NCBI GenBank assembly: GCA_037783415.1
Contig: JAZGTN010000017.1
Span: 2,982,501 to 3,046,500, forward strand
Source: Leptasterias polaris
Taxonomy: Eukaryota; Echinodermata; Asteroidea; Forcipulatida; Asteriidae
Length of the DNA: 64,000 bases
Direction: 5' to 3'
In this document: positions 1-14,900 of the stretch, one piece after another
How the letters are laid out: each line of letters starts with the position of its first letter
Numbering within the stretch: the stretch's first letter is position 1
The notes under the pieces: generated by a model
Told to the model about the DNA's origin: nothing
Database searches by the model: none
Seen by the model: only the letters and a program-made list of their open reading frames with translations
Position numbers and translations under genes: made by a program

Positions 1-334
1 TAGACACCACCTTTGTTCTCCATGAGTAGATCATTTTACAGTTGGCGGTAACGGGTGAGACTGATTATTTTGGAAACGAAGAGTGAAGAATCGCTGCAAA
101 ATTCTAACCAACCTATATTCATTAATAGAGGACTCCTATATCAAATTTTTGAGCGTCGGGTGTCGCAGCAGTAAAATAGACAGCGAAATAAAGTATAATA
201 CATGTGTGCAGTATATAAAGTAATTTATCTACTTGGCCACTATTTTCAGGGTTATCACCTTAAGTTCAAAGTCTTCCCAGAAAAAATGTGTTTATTGGTA
301 TAATTATTTAATAATTTGTATTTCATCTTCACAG

Positions 335-3079
<2,745 letters not shown>

Positions 3080-3534
3080 GAGTAGCTGAGTTTAACATTT
3101 GACAAAAACCTTGGAGGAGGGGGACTTCAAAAATGATCGCCGTCGCCTGGGTCGTTATTTCTAATATTCAAGACGTCAGGCAACAACTGGTGACATATTT
3201 TTGAGCTGCTTGTGAATGTTAAAACTTACTTTCTCTAGAAGACAAAGTTTTGTTTCAAACGACGCAGACACCTTTTGTTATTTTGTGGAGCGATTACGTC
3301 GGAAGTCTTCATCTGAAAGATGAATGACAAATAGGCATGTCACTTTTCAATTATCTTGGGAACCCACCTTGGTCGTCACAATCAAGAGATACTTTGTTGT
3401 AAAAGTTTGTTTTCCTGTGTAATACTCAAACTCTTATATACTTTCATTTAACATTAATTCTCTTAAAGTTGTTTACTAAGACCCCCACTCTAACAAACCT
3501 TGGGGACAATACTATTTGCACGTCTGAATCAGTG
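3080..3534 (+). other. 3' UTR and flank of the first SUR-like gene
   Basis: Sequence after the stop codon at 3077-3079 with no ORF or recognisable repeat. I found no AATAAA or ATTAAA signal in this stretch, so the cleavage site is not defined. Confidence 0.4.
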
Positions 3535-4110
3535 AGGGATCTTGGGGACATGGTAGCAACTTTCAACTTGATTCACATTCGTAAGATCTGTCGTGCTGTA
3601 TCATTCCTCATTTCATAAAATTTGCAAACTTTGCAATCACATTGACCAATGTCTCATATATGCTGTTGTTACATCTTGCTGTATGGACTGCCGTCTTCTT
3701 AAATTGTGCCACCACTTCAAAGAATTCAGAACTCAGCAGCTTGTTTAGTTTGTAGAGTCTAAAGTCAGGAACGCATCTGTTTCTGTTCACTACACTGGCT
3801 CCCGGTTACCCAACGCATCAAATACAAGATTCCTCTGCTCACTTACCTGACAGCTAATGGCCATGCTCCTACATAACTTCAGAATCTTATTTCTTCAAAA
3901 CTGCCACTGCATTCCTTCAATTTAGAACCATCATACAACTCACAATAACAACTAGCAATTAATTGGTCCATCCCTCGCTGTGGTTTAAGTTTTTGCCATA
4001 GCTGCACCATCACTATGGAACAATGTCCCTCTCAATATCCGTCAAGCTACCTCTACTGACTCATTCAAATCTCAAAGACTCATCTCTTTGTAATTTAAGG
4101 TTGATGCACT
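3535..4110 (+). mobile_element. Decayed LINE (CR1/L2-like) reverse-transcriptase C-terminus
   Basis: Broken reading frames spell hallmarks of the C-terminal end of CR1/L2-type ORF2: PPLQRIQNSAA at about 3708-3740, HWLPVTQRIKYK at about 3795-3830 and SLWNNVPLNIR at about 4010-4045, ending near SFKSQRLISL. Several stops and frame changes lie between, so it is a dead copy. Confidence 0.75.
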
Positions 4111-4407
4111 TAGAAACGCCAGTATTAAGCATATAATATAATTGTTATTATCCCTTACCAAAATGTCCAATTCAATTTTCCATTTGGAACCAATTGGAAT
4201 TTGTCCAATGTTGTGTTTTGGCACAAGACCAATTGGGCCCAATTGGACTCGGTTGGATTCAGTTTGAATTTTTACCAACTAGACCCTCTTGAGAAATTAA
4301 GTTTCCAATTGGAAATATATTAGGAAGTGAAATTTCCAATTGGTGGAAACAAATTTCAACCATTTCCAATTCAATCAAATCAAGCCAACCGAGTCCTATT
4401 GGCTTTC

Positions 4408-4575
4408 CAATAGATCGATCCATTAAGCCCCGCCTCCTTACGAGTTGACCAATCACAGCCGCGAAACCCGATCACCATTAGTGCAAAGATCACCAAACGG
4501 CTCAAATGGTGATCAGATTTCGCGGTTGTGATTGGTCAATGAGAAATGGGCGTGGCTTAATGGATCGGTGTATTG
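4408..4575. mobile_element. 168-base MITE, copy 1 (CAATA...TATTG family)
   Basis: Near-palindromic element: TIRs read GATCCATTAAGCC; the inner arms carry ACCAATCACA, a TTTCGCGG-type motif and GGGCGTGGC. A second copy at 56729-56896 has the same length and differs at only two positions by my reading. A longer relative is at 29999-30466. Confidence 0.8.
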
Positions 4576-4636
4576 GACTGAGCTTGTCTAAGATTTTATT
4601 CCAATTTGAAATTCAGTATTCCAGTATAAACTAACC

Positions 4637-5406
4637 CAGGGGGGCGGACACGATATTGCGCAATTCTTCCCCCCCCCCCCCCCCCGATGCAGTGTGAACG
4701 TACCATTACAAAAATAGGGGTGTTTAATTTTTACACTAACACGAATGGATTAAATTAGATCAAAGTAAGGCAGTATTTTACCAATTATATATGTATATTT
4801 TATTTGTCAGGTTTTTGGAGTGGAATAAAAATAAATATTTGACAAATATCTAGACAAGACTATTTTTAAAATGCATTCGTCCCTCCAACATTAGGCGCAT
4901 GGCCAGGCAACAGCACCATACCGTTAATCATTGTATTATTGCTTTGAACGAAAATTTCGACACCCCTAAAACAGTGTCACAAAACGCGACGAAAGTGAAA
5001 AATTGAACCATTCTACCCCTGATATTTTTCAAGTTGTTTAAATATATAGTTTTCTACCATTGTGAATTTGTTTGTAAAAATCCACCCATTCTACCCAATC
5101 GTTTTTTATGATTTTCAAAATGTAACGTTCGAATTAAATAGTAACTTCCGTTAACGGTTTCATGTGTGGACCAGTCGGCGTCCGGAGTTTGTGTGTGTTG
5201 GTATGGTATACCGAGCAGTCAGGGTGACACACAAAGGCTGCGTTTCCTGGTATGAAGCCTGGGACCAATCAGAGCGCTTTATTGCTGCGACCTGACTGCA
5301 TGAACAGAGATTCGACTGCATGCATGTAAGGCATGCTCATGAATGAGACAAGTATCAACGTTGATGGCGCCTTTTTCCGTGTCCGCCCCCCCCCCCCCCC
5401 CCCCTG
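4637..5406. mobile_element. Non-autonomous hAT-like DNA transposon with target duplication
   Basis: Starts CAGGGGGGCGGACACG and ends with CGTGTCCG followed by a C tract and TG, flanked on both sides by AAACTAACC (4628-4636 and 5407-5415). An 8-9 base target duplication and CAGGG...CCCTG termini are hAT hallmarks. There are C tracts near both ends and no transposase ORF. Confidence 0.72.
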
Positions 5407-5482
5407 AAACTAACCCGAACCAACTGAATACCAACTCAATACAATTATTTCCAACAATGAATTGGACATTTTGGTAAGGGAT

Positions 5483-5946
5483 TATATGGTAACTTGACAC
5501 CCAAGTTATTGGACTCTGATTACATGGTGGTACGGTATGCATGATCCCATGAAGAGCTTCATCAGAGTGCAGTCTTCACTCCAACAAAACCAAACAGAAC
5601 ATGTAGGTGGATTTGGATGGGTTGAGGGTGGTCATGCTTAAAAAATGTTGTTAAATTATAAGGCAAGTGTATTATTATTATATTAAATGTCTTTCAGCAA
5701 ATTTCAGTTTTGTTGTGTACCATTTTTAATGTGAGTCAGTCAGTGTGTACACAATGTTATTAAAATAATTGCAATGAGGTGCTATAGTTTATTTGAAATG
5801 TTTCTTTGTAAATTTGTCAGTCTTATAAACAGAATGTTCCCTATCTTTACAGGCTATACTAAATTTTCCTGCGTACGTCCTCGGTAGTACTTTTCCAAAA
5901 CTTCCCCAAAACTTTAAATGTGCCGCTTGAGGGCGCCATATTAAAG
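5483..5946 (+). promoter_or_regulatory. Upstream region and 5' UTR of FBXL18
   Basis: Non-repetitive AT-rich DNA with no clear TATA box. The start codon lies in GCGCCATATTAAAGATGGC, an AAGATGGC context matching a YY1-type initiator/translation-start element. The transcription start was not located. Confidence 0.35.
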
Positions 5947-8900
5947 ATGGCAGCCTCCATGAGCCCCACGATACCGTCAGAGGACGTTTCCTTTTCTGCC
6001 GCCCTTGCAGAAGTCCAAATAAAAACCTGCTCATTGGAAATGCTTCCCACGGAATTGCTCTTGAACATCATGGGTTATCTTCCAACATTTGATCTGCTGG
6101 CAATGAGAGAAGTAGATAGTATATTTTGTGAAGTCATTGATGATTCAACTTTGTTAAGGTACAGTCGTTTGACCAGTTCTGGATCACTTTTTGAATTCAC
6201 GTTGTTTTTTGCTGCAATCTCTTTGAAATCTCAAACAAAAAAGTTGATCAGTTTACCTAAACATGTCATAAAACTCACCAAGTAGTCACTGACAAAAAAA
6301 GATCAGTACTTTTGAAGAGGCTTTGAGAAAAGTATCGTCACCTGTTTGACCAGTTCAGGATCAGTTGAATCTATTCTGAATCAGTAGTGTGCCCTTTAAT
6401 TGCAAACCCATACTCCCATTCATAAAACTGTCTCTCAAGGACACGAAACTTCAGAAGTGTGTTGGCATGGACTTGGACTTCCCCATCTTAAGTGAATGTC
6501 ATGGAAGTGTCTTCAACAGCAGCGCAAAAACCCAGCGACAAAAACACAAAACAACAGCAAAGGAGAATGTAAAAGTGAAGCGCATCTAAAAGCATTATTG
6601 ACCCCTCCAAGTTTCATTTTCTCAAAAAAAATAAAAAATCTACAAGAATTTGTTGAAGTAATGTATCTCAAAAGCAATAGATAAACTTTCTACTGCAGCA
6701 GTATGATTTTACCTCACTTAGTAAGTTAGTGCGGCACCATTTGATGCAATGAGATGTTGAGTGATCCCGAACTGGTCAAGAGTACAATGCCCCCCCAAAG
6801 ACGATTTGGGTATTTTTGTCTTCTCAAAAAAACAAGACGGCTGCTCAGTATTTACAGGAAACATTTGTTACACATTCTTAACATTTTACATAAAGGTTTT
6901 TTGCCCTGGCGTTCCAATTCTGATGGTGAGAAGTTTTAACAGCGTTTTTCAACCAACATTTTAAAACAAAATAATGATCAATTTCGCAGACAAACTTCAG
7001 GAAAATGGCCATAATTTATTTGCCAATGATGTTTGGCACCTTATTTTGGGTTTGTTGGTTAAATGGATGTTATTCTTCACATGTATCAACAGAAATTGGT
7101 AATGTGAGAAGTAATGTAATTATTTGGTTATTGCAAAGTTGAAGTGATCCCGAACTGGTCAATGATCCCGAACTGGTCAAATGACTGTAAACACAAAAGG
7201 GTAGTTGCGATAATCGTAACCCTCCTCTCCCGACGGGCTAAAGCCTGTCGGGAGAGGAGGGTTACGATTATCGCAACTAAAAAGGGGTATACTTACTTCT
7301 ATCATGGAGGTAGAATTTAATTCTACCTCCATGCTTCTCTATATAATCTTAGGCCATGTACTGTAGTTCAACTAAACTATGGTCCATAAATAACAATAGG
7401 GCCAATCCACTTCGTATCCTTGATTGGATTGGCCATATTTATGGGGCTACGTAGACCCATTATAGAGCAAGGGTAGACCATGATGAAGATGAGTCCTATG
7501 CTCAGATAATTCAAACACTAATAATATATTTAATGCGAGATATCCTGCTGTCGAACTCTCTTGCACTTGCAGTTTGCACATGTGTGCAAATGTATGTTCA
7601 CTTGAAATTGTTTATGGACAAATTTCTGTATCCTGCCACCACCTTTTCACTAATTTTTACAAAAAGGAATATCTCATTGGAGTAAATTAGATACTATTCT
7701 ATTTCATAAGGAATGAAAAACTGGTGGCAGGATACGGAAATGTTTCCGAACATGTTGCTGGTGGTGTCCCAGGGAAATCTGTCGTGTCCCCCCCCCCCCC
7801 TTATGGGAAATTAACAAGCGCTGCAGGAGGAGGATGACTCAAAAGAGGGCGCTATCAGAAGAAGTTTGTACACAGTTCTCCGTATGGGCATGGTGATGGG
7901 ACAGAATCTCCTGCCACAACAGTACTAAACATGCAACATGGACCATTGAATTTTTGACTTTAATTCCTTTAAAGTTAAAAGAAATCATTGGGAGCAACAA
8001 ATCAGAAAAACAAAAAGTTATGATAAACACTACACTAGCCTATTCATTTAAATGCAGGAGTAAAATGTTCTGCTTAATAAAAATGCTAGATTTTAAAAAA
8101 AACTTTGGAACTTAGAGAATGATTTCTGAGACTGACAAGTCTTTTGTGTGTATTTTACGTTTTAATTTCAATAGGGGCCCATGCCATTCTTCAGCAGCGC
8201 CATTAGAGATTTTCAAAATTGAACTGGGTATTCATTTTGGCTAAAATTTCGTATCCGGCTACCACTTTGTCACCCTAAAATCTAGGTCAAATTTTGTACC
8301 GATAATCGTAACCCTCCATCCTCCCAATGCGTGCATCCTCCCAATTGATGCGACCGATGGGAGGATGGAGGGTTATGAGTATCGAACTAGGTTAAATTAC
8401 ACTGAATTCAAAAAGCTTCTATCAATTTTTATAATTGTGATCATTGATTGATTTTGTTTACTGTCCACTATAGAACAATAGACCTGCATCGTTGTTATCG
8501 TGTAACACCTCACACCCTATGGGTGCTGGCACGCCTGGATGTAGTTCCTTCAATCCAATCTTTCAATATTTCCAACTGCTACTGGCTGACGGCAAGCCAA
8601 TTCAGTACCCTGAACCCTAAGATGCCCAACTTGAAGTATCTGGACATCAGAGGCACAGACGTTCCTATGAAAACTTTGGATAGGATCTTATCAAGTGCCC
8701 AGACTCTCAAAAGTCTCTCGTTCAGTCACCCAGTGACGACGTCACCAGCTCCATTCAGCGAGGCGGCAACAAAGACGTTGTCCCAACTCGTAGAGCTGAA
8801 TATGGTCATCCAACACTGCTGCGACTTTACTTTCCTCAGTCATTGTGAGAGCCTTAGAGCCTTCACTCTTGACGTAAACCACCAATCTTATCACTCAGCT

Positions 8901-11900
8901 AACATATATAGACATATCCCATCCGCTTTACATGAACTGCCTTTGTCAAGAATACACCACCTTGATTTTGTGAGAGTAGCTAAAAAAAACTTCCTGAGCT
9001 ACAGTTCATGTGGGTTTACATTTCTAAGTGAGAGGAAAGCTCTACGCACCGTTTCATCTGCTTTCACCGGGTATCTCTCCAATTCAATGGAATGGATAAT
9101 GGGTCTTGATTTACCTAAGATCCTTTCGATGGAGTTTTTCAGCTCCGATGATTTTTCCATTTCTTCGAGATTTAGCTCTTTGCGTCATCTCAATGTGTCG
9201 GGCTCATGTACATCAGTTACAAAAAGAGAACTGTGTTCTGCAGGGAAAAACTTGTCTCGCTTGAGAAGTCTCAACATCAGTGGATGCAAGGAAGTTCTGT
9301 TGGTGGTAAGTTTACAGATGACAAACACCAGAATCCAAAATGTTTAGACATAGGCTTCATGTGCCAGTGTGTAACCATTTTGAGAGCATATTGGCATAAG
9401 ATTTGACCTGTCTTCCATTTACTCCCAGAAAGTGATAGCATGGAGGTAATGAGAGAAGGAAACCAAACGAAGCTCTAGGCTGCTCAAAGGCTTAAAGGCA
9501 TCGTATACTTTTGGTTTTTGGAACTGTTCAATTGTTTTAATCTCTAGAATGTAGACATATGTTTGCTCAATAAAACTTTCATTTCAAAAAGTGGTAGCGT
9601 TTTAAAATCTTTAGTCTTTTATGACCCAAGTCTGAGTAGAGGAATGAGGAATGTATGTCTTTATTGAATTCTGGTGAGGAGCTATTGACACGAGGAGCCA
9701 GCAACAGAACAATGAATGGGATTGCGTTTCTCACCAGGCATCAAGTGGAGGGACTCAAGAACAGGGTGCACCGGGGTGTTATGTGACTTCCATGTTTATT
9801 TTATTGGTATTTTTTGTGGGGCAAGTTGCAAGTCTGCCAGCAGAATTTGAGACAGAAATATTTCTCTGGAAGCATTGATATGAATGCTATTGTCGGTCAG
9901 CTTTCAAACTGCTCCCAATGCAAAAGTTTGATCATTGATTGATGCAAAAGACCAATTGATCAATGCAAAAGACTGATCGATCGACTCAAAAAAGCTGTTC
10001 GATTAATGCAAGACCGATCGATGTTTCAGCCAGATTTTTTTTCTCTTTGGCATTCCATAGTTAATAACTACTGATAGTATACTATGTACTTTGTACTTCA
10101 TCAATTATTTCCAGGAAGGAGATAATAAATTGGATCTGTCTTTCCTAGAGGTCTTGGTGGAAGCCAAGACGCCCTTAGAACATCTCAACATCAGTGGGCT
10201 TCATCTTCATCATCCAGATGGCGACAACCGTCTCACCCAACTTCTTGGCCAGCTTCATGGTGGGTATAAAATTCTTTTTGGAGGAGTAAACTAATTCCCA
10301 CCCTTTTTTTTCAATAAACAGAGACCATGCAACCAAACTATAAACATTTTGACGAATGTGGTGCCCTCACTGATGTCATTGAAGACCTTTCATTGGCTGA
10401 GAGTTGTGCGCAGTTTCATTGTTTGACCTCAGCAATAGCGGCAAGCAAGGGGTTTATACAAAATTTGAACAAGCTGCCATCATTTACATATCTGCACTTA
10501 CTGTATTGGGCTGTGTGATTGGTCAATACTAAAAGTGGTGGAGCTTAATAGAAGCAACTATTTTCAGGAGGTATTTTGGGGGAGAATTGGCATCTATTGA
10601 TTGCATTGTACTTCCCTTTTCATAAAAGTGAGTGTGATTTAAATGTGTCCCTAGGTCTCAAAACCCTTTCTTTGCCAATCTGCTGTCTGGCTGACAACAC
10701 CAGTTCAGAGCCCATGTGGATGACATCATCACGACAAAACCGCCCACACAACACGAGGAGCCAACAAGATACTCGGGAGAGCACTAGCAAGCGACAACGC
10801 CTCGGCATCAGGGTCAACGAATATAGCAGGTAAAGGTCGGATTCTACAGCTATCTGAAAATTTTCATTTTAAAGGGTGTGTACAACATTGGTAAGATTGA
10901 AAATATAAATGTTAACAGTTTTGCACATAAATTACATGGTAACGGTGGAAAACTTCCCTTGAAATAGTTTTGCTTGAAATGCTATAGCTTTTAGGAAATG
11001 AGCAAAACAATCTTTATCACGCGTGACAAAATCTGATGAACTATCAGATTAGAGCCTCTAGACTCAATAAAACAAATTCCCACTCGTCAAGTCATCTGGC
11101 GAAGACATGATTGATTTCAGGTTGGAGTGGCTATTGGCCAAACGCTAAGAGATTTCTTTCAAATTCTTGTGGGAATTCTTAAAGGGGCTGTCATTGTTGG
11201 AATCAAGTCAAAAATTTACCCATGGAAATTTGACATTTTCCATGCCATTTGGCTTGGTCTCAAAAGGACACTTGGAATTGTTGTGGGTTTTTTCACAAAT
11301 TTTTGAGCAGAGTAAATAAAAAAGTTGGCATTTGTCTGATGGCTTCTCTGAAGGTTCCCCACAAATCACTGTTGCTTATTTTAATAGGCGCAATTCGTCG
11401 CGCGTACCACGAACCGACCTAACTGACAAAAATCACACACTTTTGCAAATATTTTTTTTTACAAATTATTAATATACTCATTACTGTTAACATTTTCAGC
11501 AAGTTTCAGAACTAAATACGTAGTAGTTTTGTAATTACACTAATTACTAAAAACGACGTATCACTAGATTTGCCGTTTTGTCTTTTCACAAAGTGACCTA
11601 TCTAGATACGCCACTTTACCAATGATGTACTATGTGCTACAGCGCGCGCAGTTCGGGCGCGCGTGTAAAATTTGCGTACCACGAACTGACCTAACTCAAA
11701 GCGTGGTATTTTCACAAAGTGACCTAACTAGATACGTCTCTATTATGCATTGGTTTGTACACGGCGCTCTGCGGGCAAAACTCGGATTTTAATTTTCACA
11801 AAGTGACCTATCTGTTTAGGTATTATTTACTAATTAAAATAGTTGCGGGGATTAAATGAAATTGACAGTTCTGTATTAATAAAGTAGTCGGGTTTTTTTT

Positions 11901-14900
11901 TGTCTTAAAAAATTGTATACAAATAGTTAGCAGAACCCGAAACAGCAGTTTGAAAAATAGTGCAACTTCATTCGTGATTTTCTCCAAACATGTTTTTTTA
12001 TACTGTGTACGAGTTAGGTCGGTTCGTGGTACGCGCGACGAATTGTAATAAGCCAGAAATGAAGATACACATATAGGTTTACAACTGCAGTTAGCCGAAA
12101 AAAGAGAAAAGTGCCAGGCGCAGCAAGACTTTGTACTGTTTTCAATTTGAGACGGCCTACATGTGGAAATTCAAAACAAGGGAATCAGCTGATCAGCTTA
12201 AAGTTGCATGTCTTAAATCCCGAACAGCAACATTTTGAAGGGCATTCTTTCTATCTGTTGAACATTTTTGAGAATTGATTTCTCTATAATCAACTTGTAA
12301 AATGACTAAACAAATTATTTTTGCTTTCAGATGTGAAAGTTGTATGAATGAAACAACATCCCCTGTCGACGCAAAAAAGGTATATAAATTCTGACCCAAT
12401 CTGTCACAAAAAAGTTGTGCACAAAAAGAGTACAGCATTTGTCAGGTAGAAAAAGAAAGCATTGTCAAGCGGTTTTTTGAATCTTGAACCTTAATAATTT
12501 GTGTATTTACTGCAACAATGTTTTTATTTTGCAGTTTTAATCTCATTACCAATAAATAAAAAAATATCCCTCTACAATCAATGTATCATATCCTAGTGCA
12601 GGCTGGCACAGAGGATCTATATTTAAAAACTATGTGGATGATATTGAATGGTCAGACAGTAAGAGGGTTGACTGTATGCTATGTACACCACGTTACCATA
12701 TGAACTATATCGATATCGAATGGCCGTACAGTAAGAGGGTTGGCTATGTAATAATAATAATAATAACAACATTTATAATGCGCACATATCCACCCCAAGG
12801 GATGCTCAAGGCGCCTAACATACTATTACCCCTGGTCACTGGGCCATTTATTTCATTCCTTAAACCATCTCAGCTCCCTGGGGAGTATACAGCCTGTGCT
12901 GCAATATATGCGCTACTAGGCTAAATCAATCACAAGAACCATCTCTGCCCTCACAGGTACCCATTTTACCCCTGGGTGGAGAGAAGCAATTATAGTTAAG
13001 TGTCTTGCTCAGGGACACAAGTGTCACGATCCCGGGACTCGAACCCACACTCTGCTGAACAGAAACACCAGAGCTTGAGTTCGGTGCTCTTAACCGCTCG
13101 GCCACTGTGTAGAACTAGATGCATTCACCACATGATATCATAATGCAGGCTGACATAGTGCCTCTATCATTCAAAACTGTGGATTATATTAAATGATCAT
13201 GGCTCAATTTCATAGAGCTGCTTAAGCACAAAATATTGCTAAACAATTGTCTGCTAAGCAGAAATGTGCAGGATACCAGTCACAAATTGTACATGTGACA
13301 TGGTAGTTTGGCCGGTAACCTTATTCTGGTAAGCGAAATTTTGTTGTGCTTAGCTACTTTTTGTGCTTAAGCAGCTCTATGAAACTGGGCTCAGATGGTA
13401 GCGTAGCCTAAAACAAAAACCATTCAAAAAGCAGGTATGGTCAGTCCTTGCACACCATACAATTTGTCCTGAATTTCTTTTAAATGTAGGTCGACCCCAA
13501 GGGATGCATTTACTGCTGCAGTCACTTAGCCAGGGTGGTGAATGGCACCAGGCAGTTGCAGTCACTTGAGCTGATAGGGAGGGATTTCAAATCTGTCTTG
13601 ACAGTGGATAAGTTCAGCTCAAGTTTGGCGATGAACTTCAGTCATTGGTGAGAATGTGTTACAGACTGTGCAAGTCTCATATGTGTTTTAACTTTTAAAA
13701 AAGGGTAGCCCTTATAATATGAGTTTATTTGTGAGAAGGAAACAAAATTATGTACTTTTTGGGGTCCAAATTATCTAATTTGTGCAAGACATGCACAGAC
13801 TATTTAAATCTTCTTTCTGTTTTTGTTGCTGTTTTTCCCCAGTGTTTTTATATAAAGGAAAACACCAGAAAATAAAATACCGGAAAACTACAGGAAAATA
13901 CCAGAAAACTACCGGAAAACACAAAAAATAAAGTCCTACTCAAGAAAACCTTTTAAAAAACGCAACAGCTTATTTCGGTTCTTACACCCCAAATTAAGAC
14001 AATGCTGAAAACTGTGCATGTTTTTTTCACTATTTTCTTCTGACTCACACAATGAATTAAGCTCAAAGTTTCACAGATTTGTTATTTCATGTAGATGGTA
14101 AATTACTCAAGGCATGAAAACTGTGCGACTATTTTTTCAGCTCTACCAATCCTCTATAATACCTTTTAAAAAAATCTTGTCTAAACTGGTCTTCATCTTG
14201 GAATTCTAGAACTGTTTTGAAACAAAAGCTTCGGCTATTGGAATTGTCTACTTTCAATACAGGTCTTCAAAAAGGTGAACAAAGCCTGTGGCAGAGTCAA
14301 AATCTCACCCTTTGGTATCAACAACACCTTTAATTTTAATTTATTTCATTTATTGATTCTGGTCGTGAAGCCAAGGACTCTCAGAAAAGTGAACTCAATC
14401 ACTATACCAGCCAAGAACCCCATGTAGAGAAGACATAGGAAGTTTGAGTTTAAGATGTAGGAGTACAACCCACACAGTCGGGCAGGGACTGAGAACCCAA
14501 TCCACATAGTGCCGCCGGCGTGATTCGAACCGGGGTCCTAGAGGTGGAGGGCGAGGCAAGATACCACTACTCCAACCCGACCACCACCTGTACCTCTTTG
14601 TATTATTAAACATTTACCTCTCTACTTTTGATCGCTCTTCTCCAGTGGCCCTTCAACATTCTCATCTGTATCCGAGGATGCTCTCCTGTGCATCTCACGT
14701 TTGACCCACCTCCGCTCCTTGGTCCTAGCCGGTTTACCCACAATCCTCCATGGCCATAGCCTTGTTGCAATCCTAAAGAATTGTAAGCAGCTATGCAGTT
14801 TATCCCTGGCCAATCTGGGGCCTTCTGGTCAGTGTCAGTTCCTTAAGGGTCTAGTGGAGGCATTGAAGTATGCAGACCGCCTTGAAGACATGAGGTAAGA

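Larger units (their letters stand above)
4150..5482. mobile_element. Composite element with 25-base perfect terminal inverted repeats
   Basis: ATCCCTTACCAAAATGTCCA... at 4150-4174 is exactly reversed at 5458-5482. The interior starts with a stretch rich in CCAATTGG palindromes (4165-4410), then the MITE at 4408-4575, then the hAT-like insertion 4637-5406. No coding capacity. Confidence 0.7.

Noticed and set aside
12749..13112. tRNA genes at the many A-box/B-box matches
   Set aside because: All sit at the head of a recurrent SINE with shared tails; stems are mismatched and no intact cloverleaf was found.
13490..13521. Alternative FBXL18 exon 5 start at TTAAATGTAG|GTCGAC
   Set aside because: That acceptor gives the wrong phase from exon 4; the acceptor CTGCTGCAG|T at 13522 fits both phase and homology.
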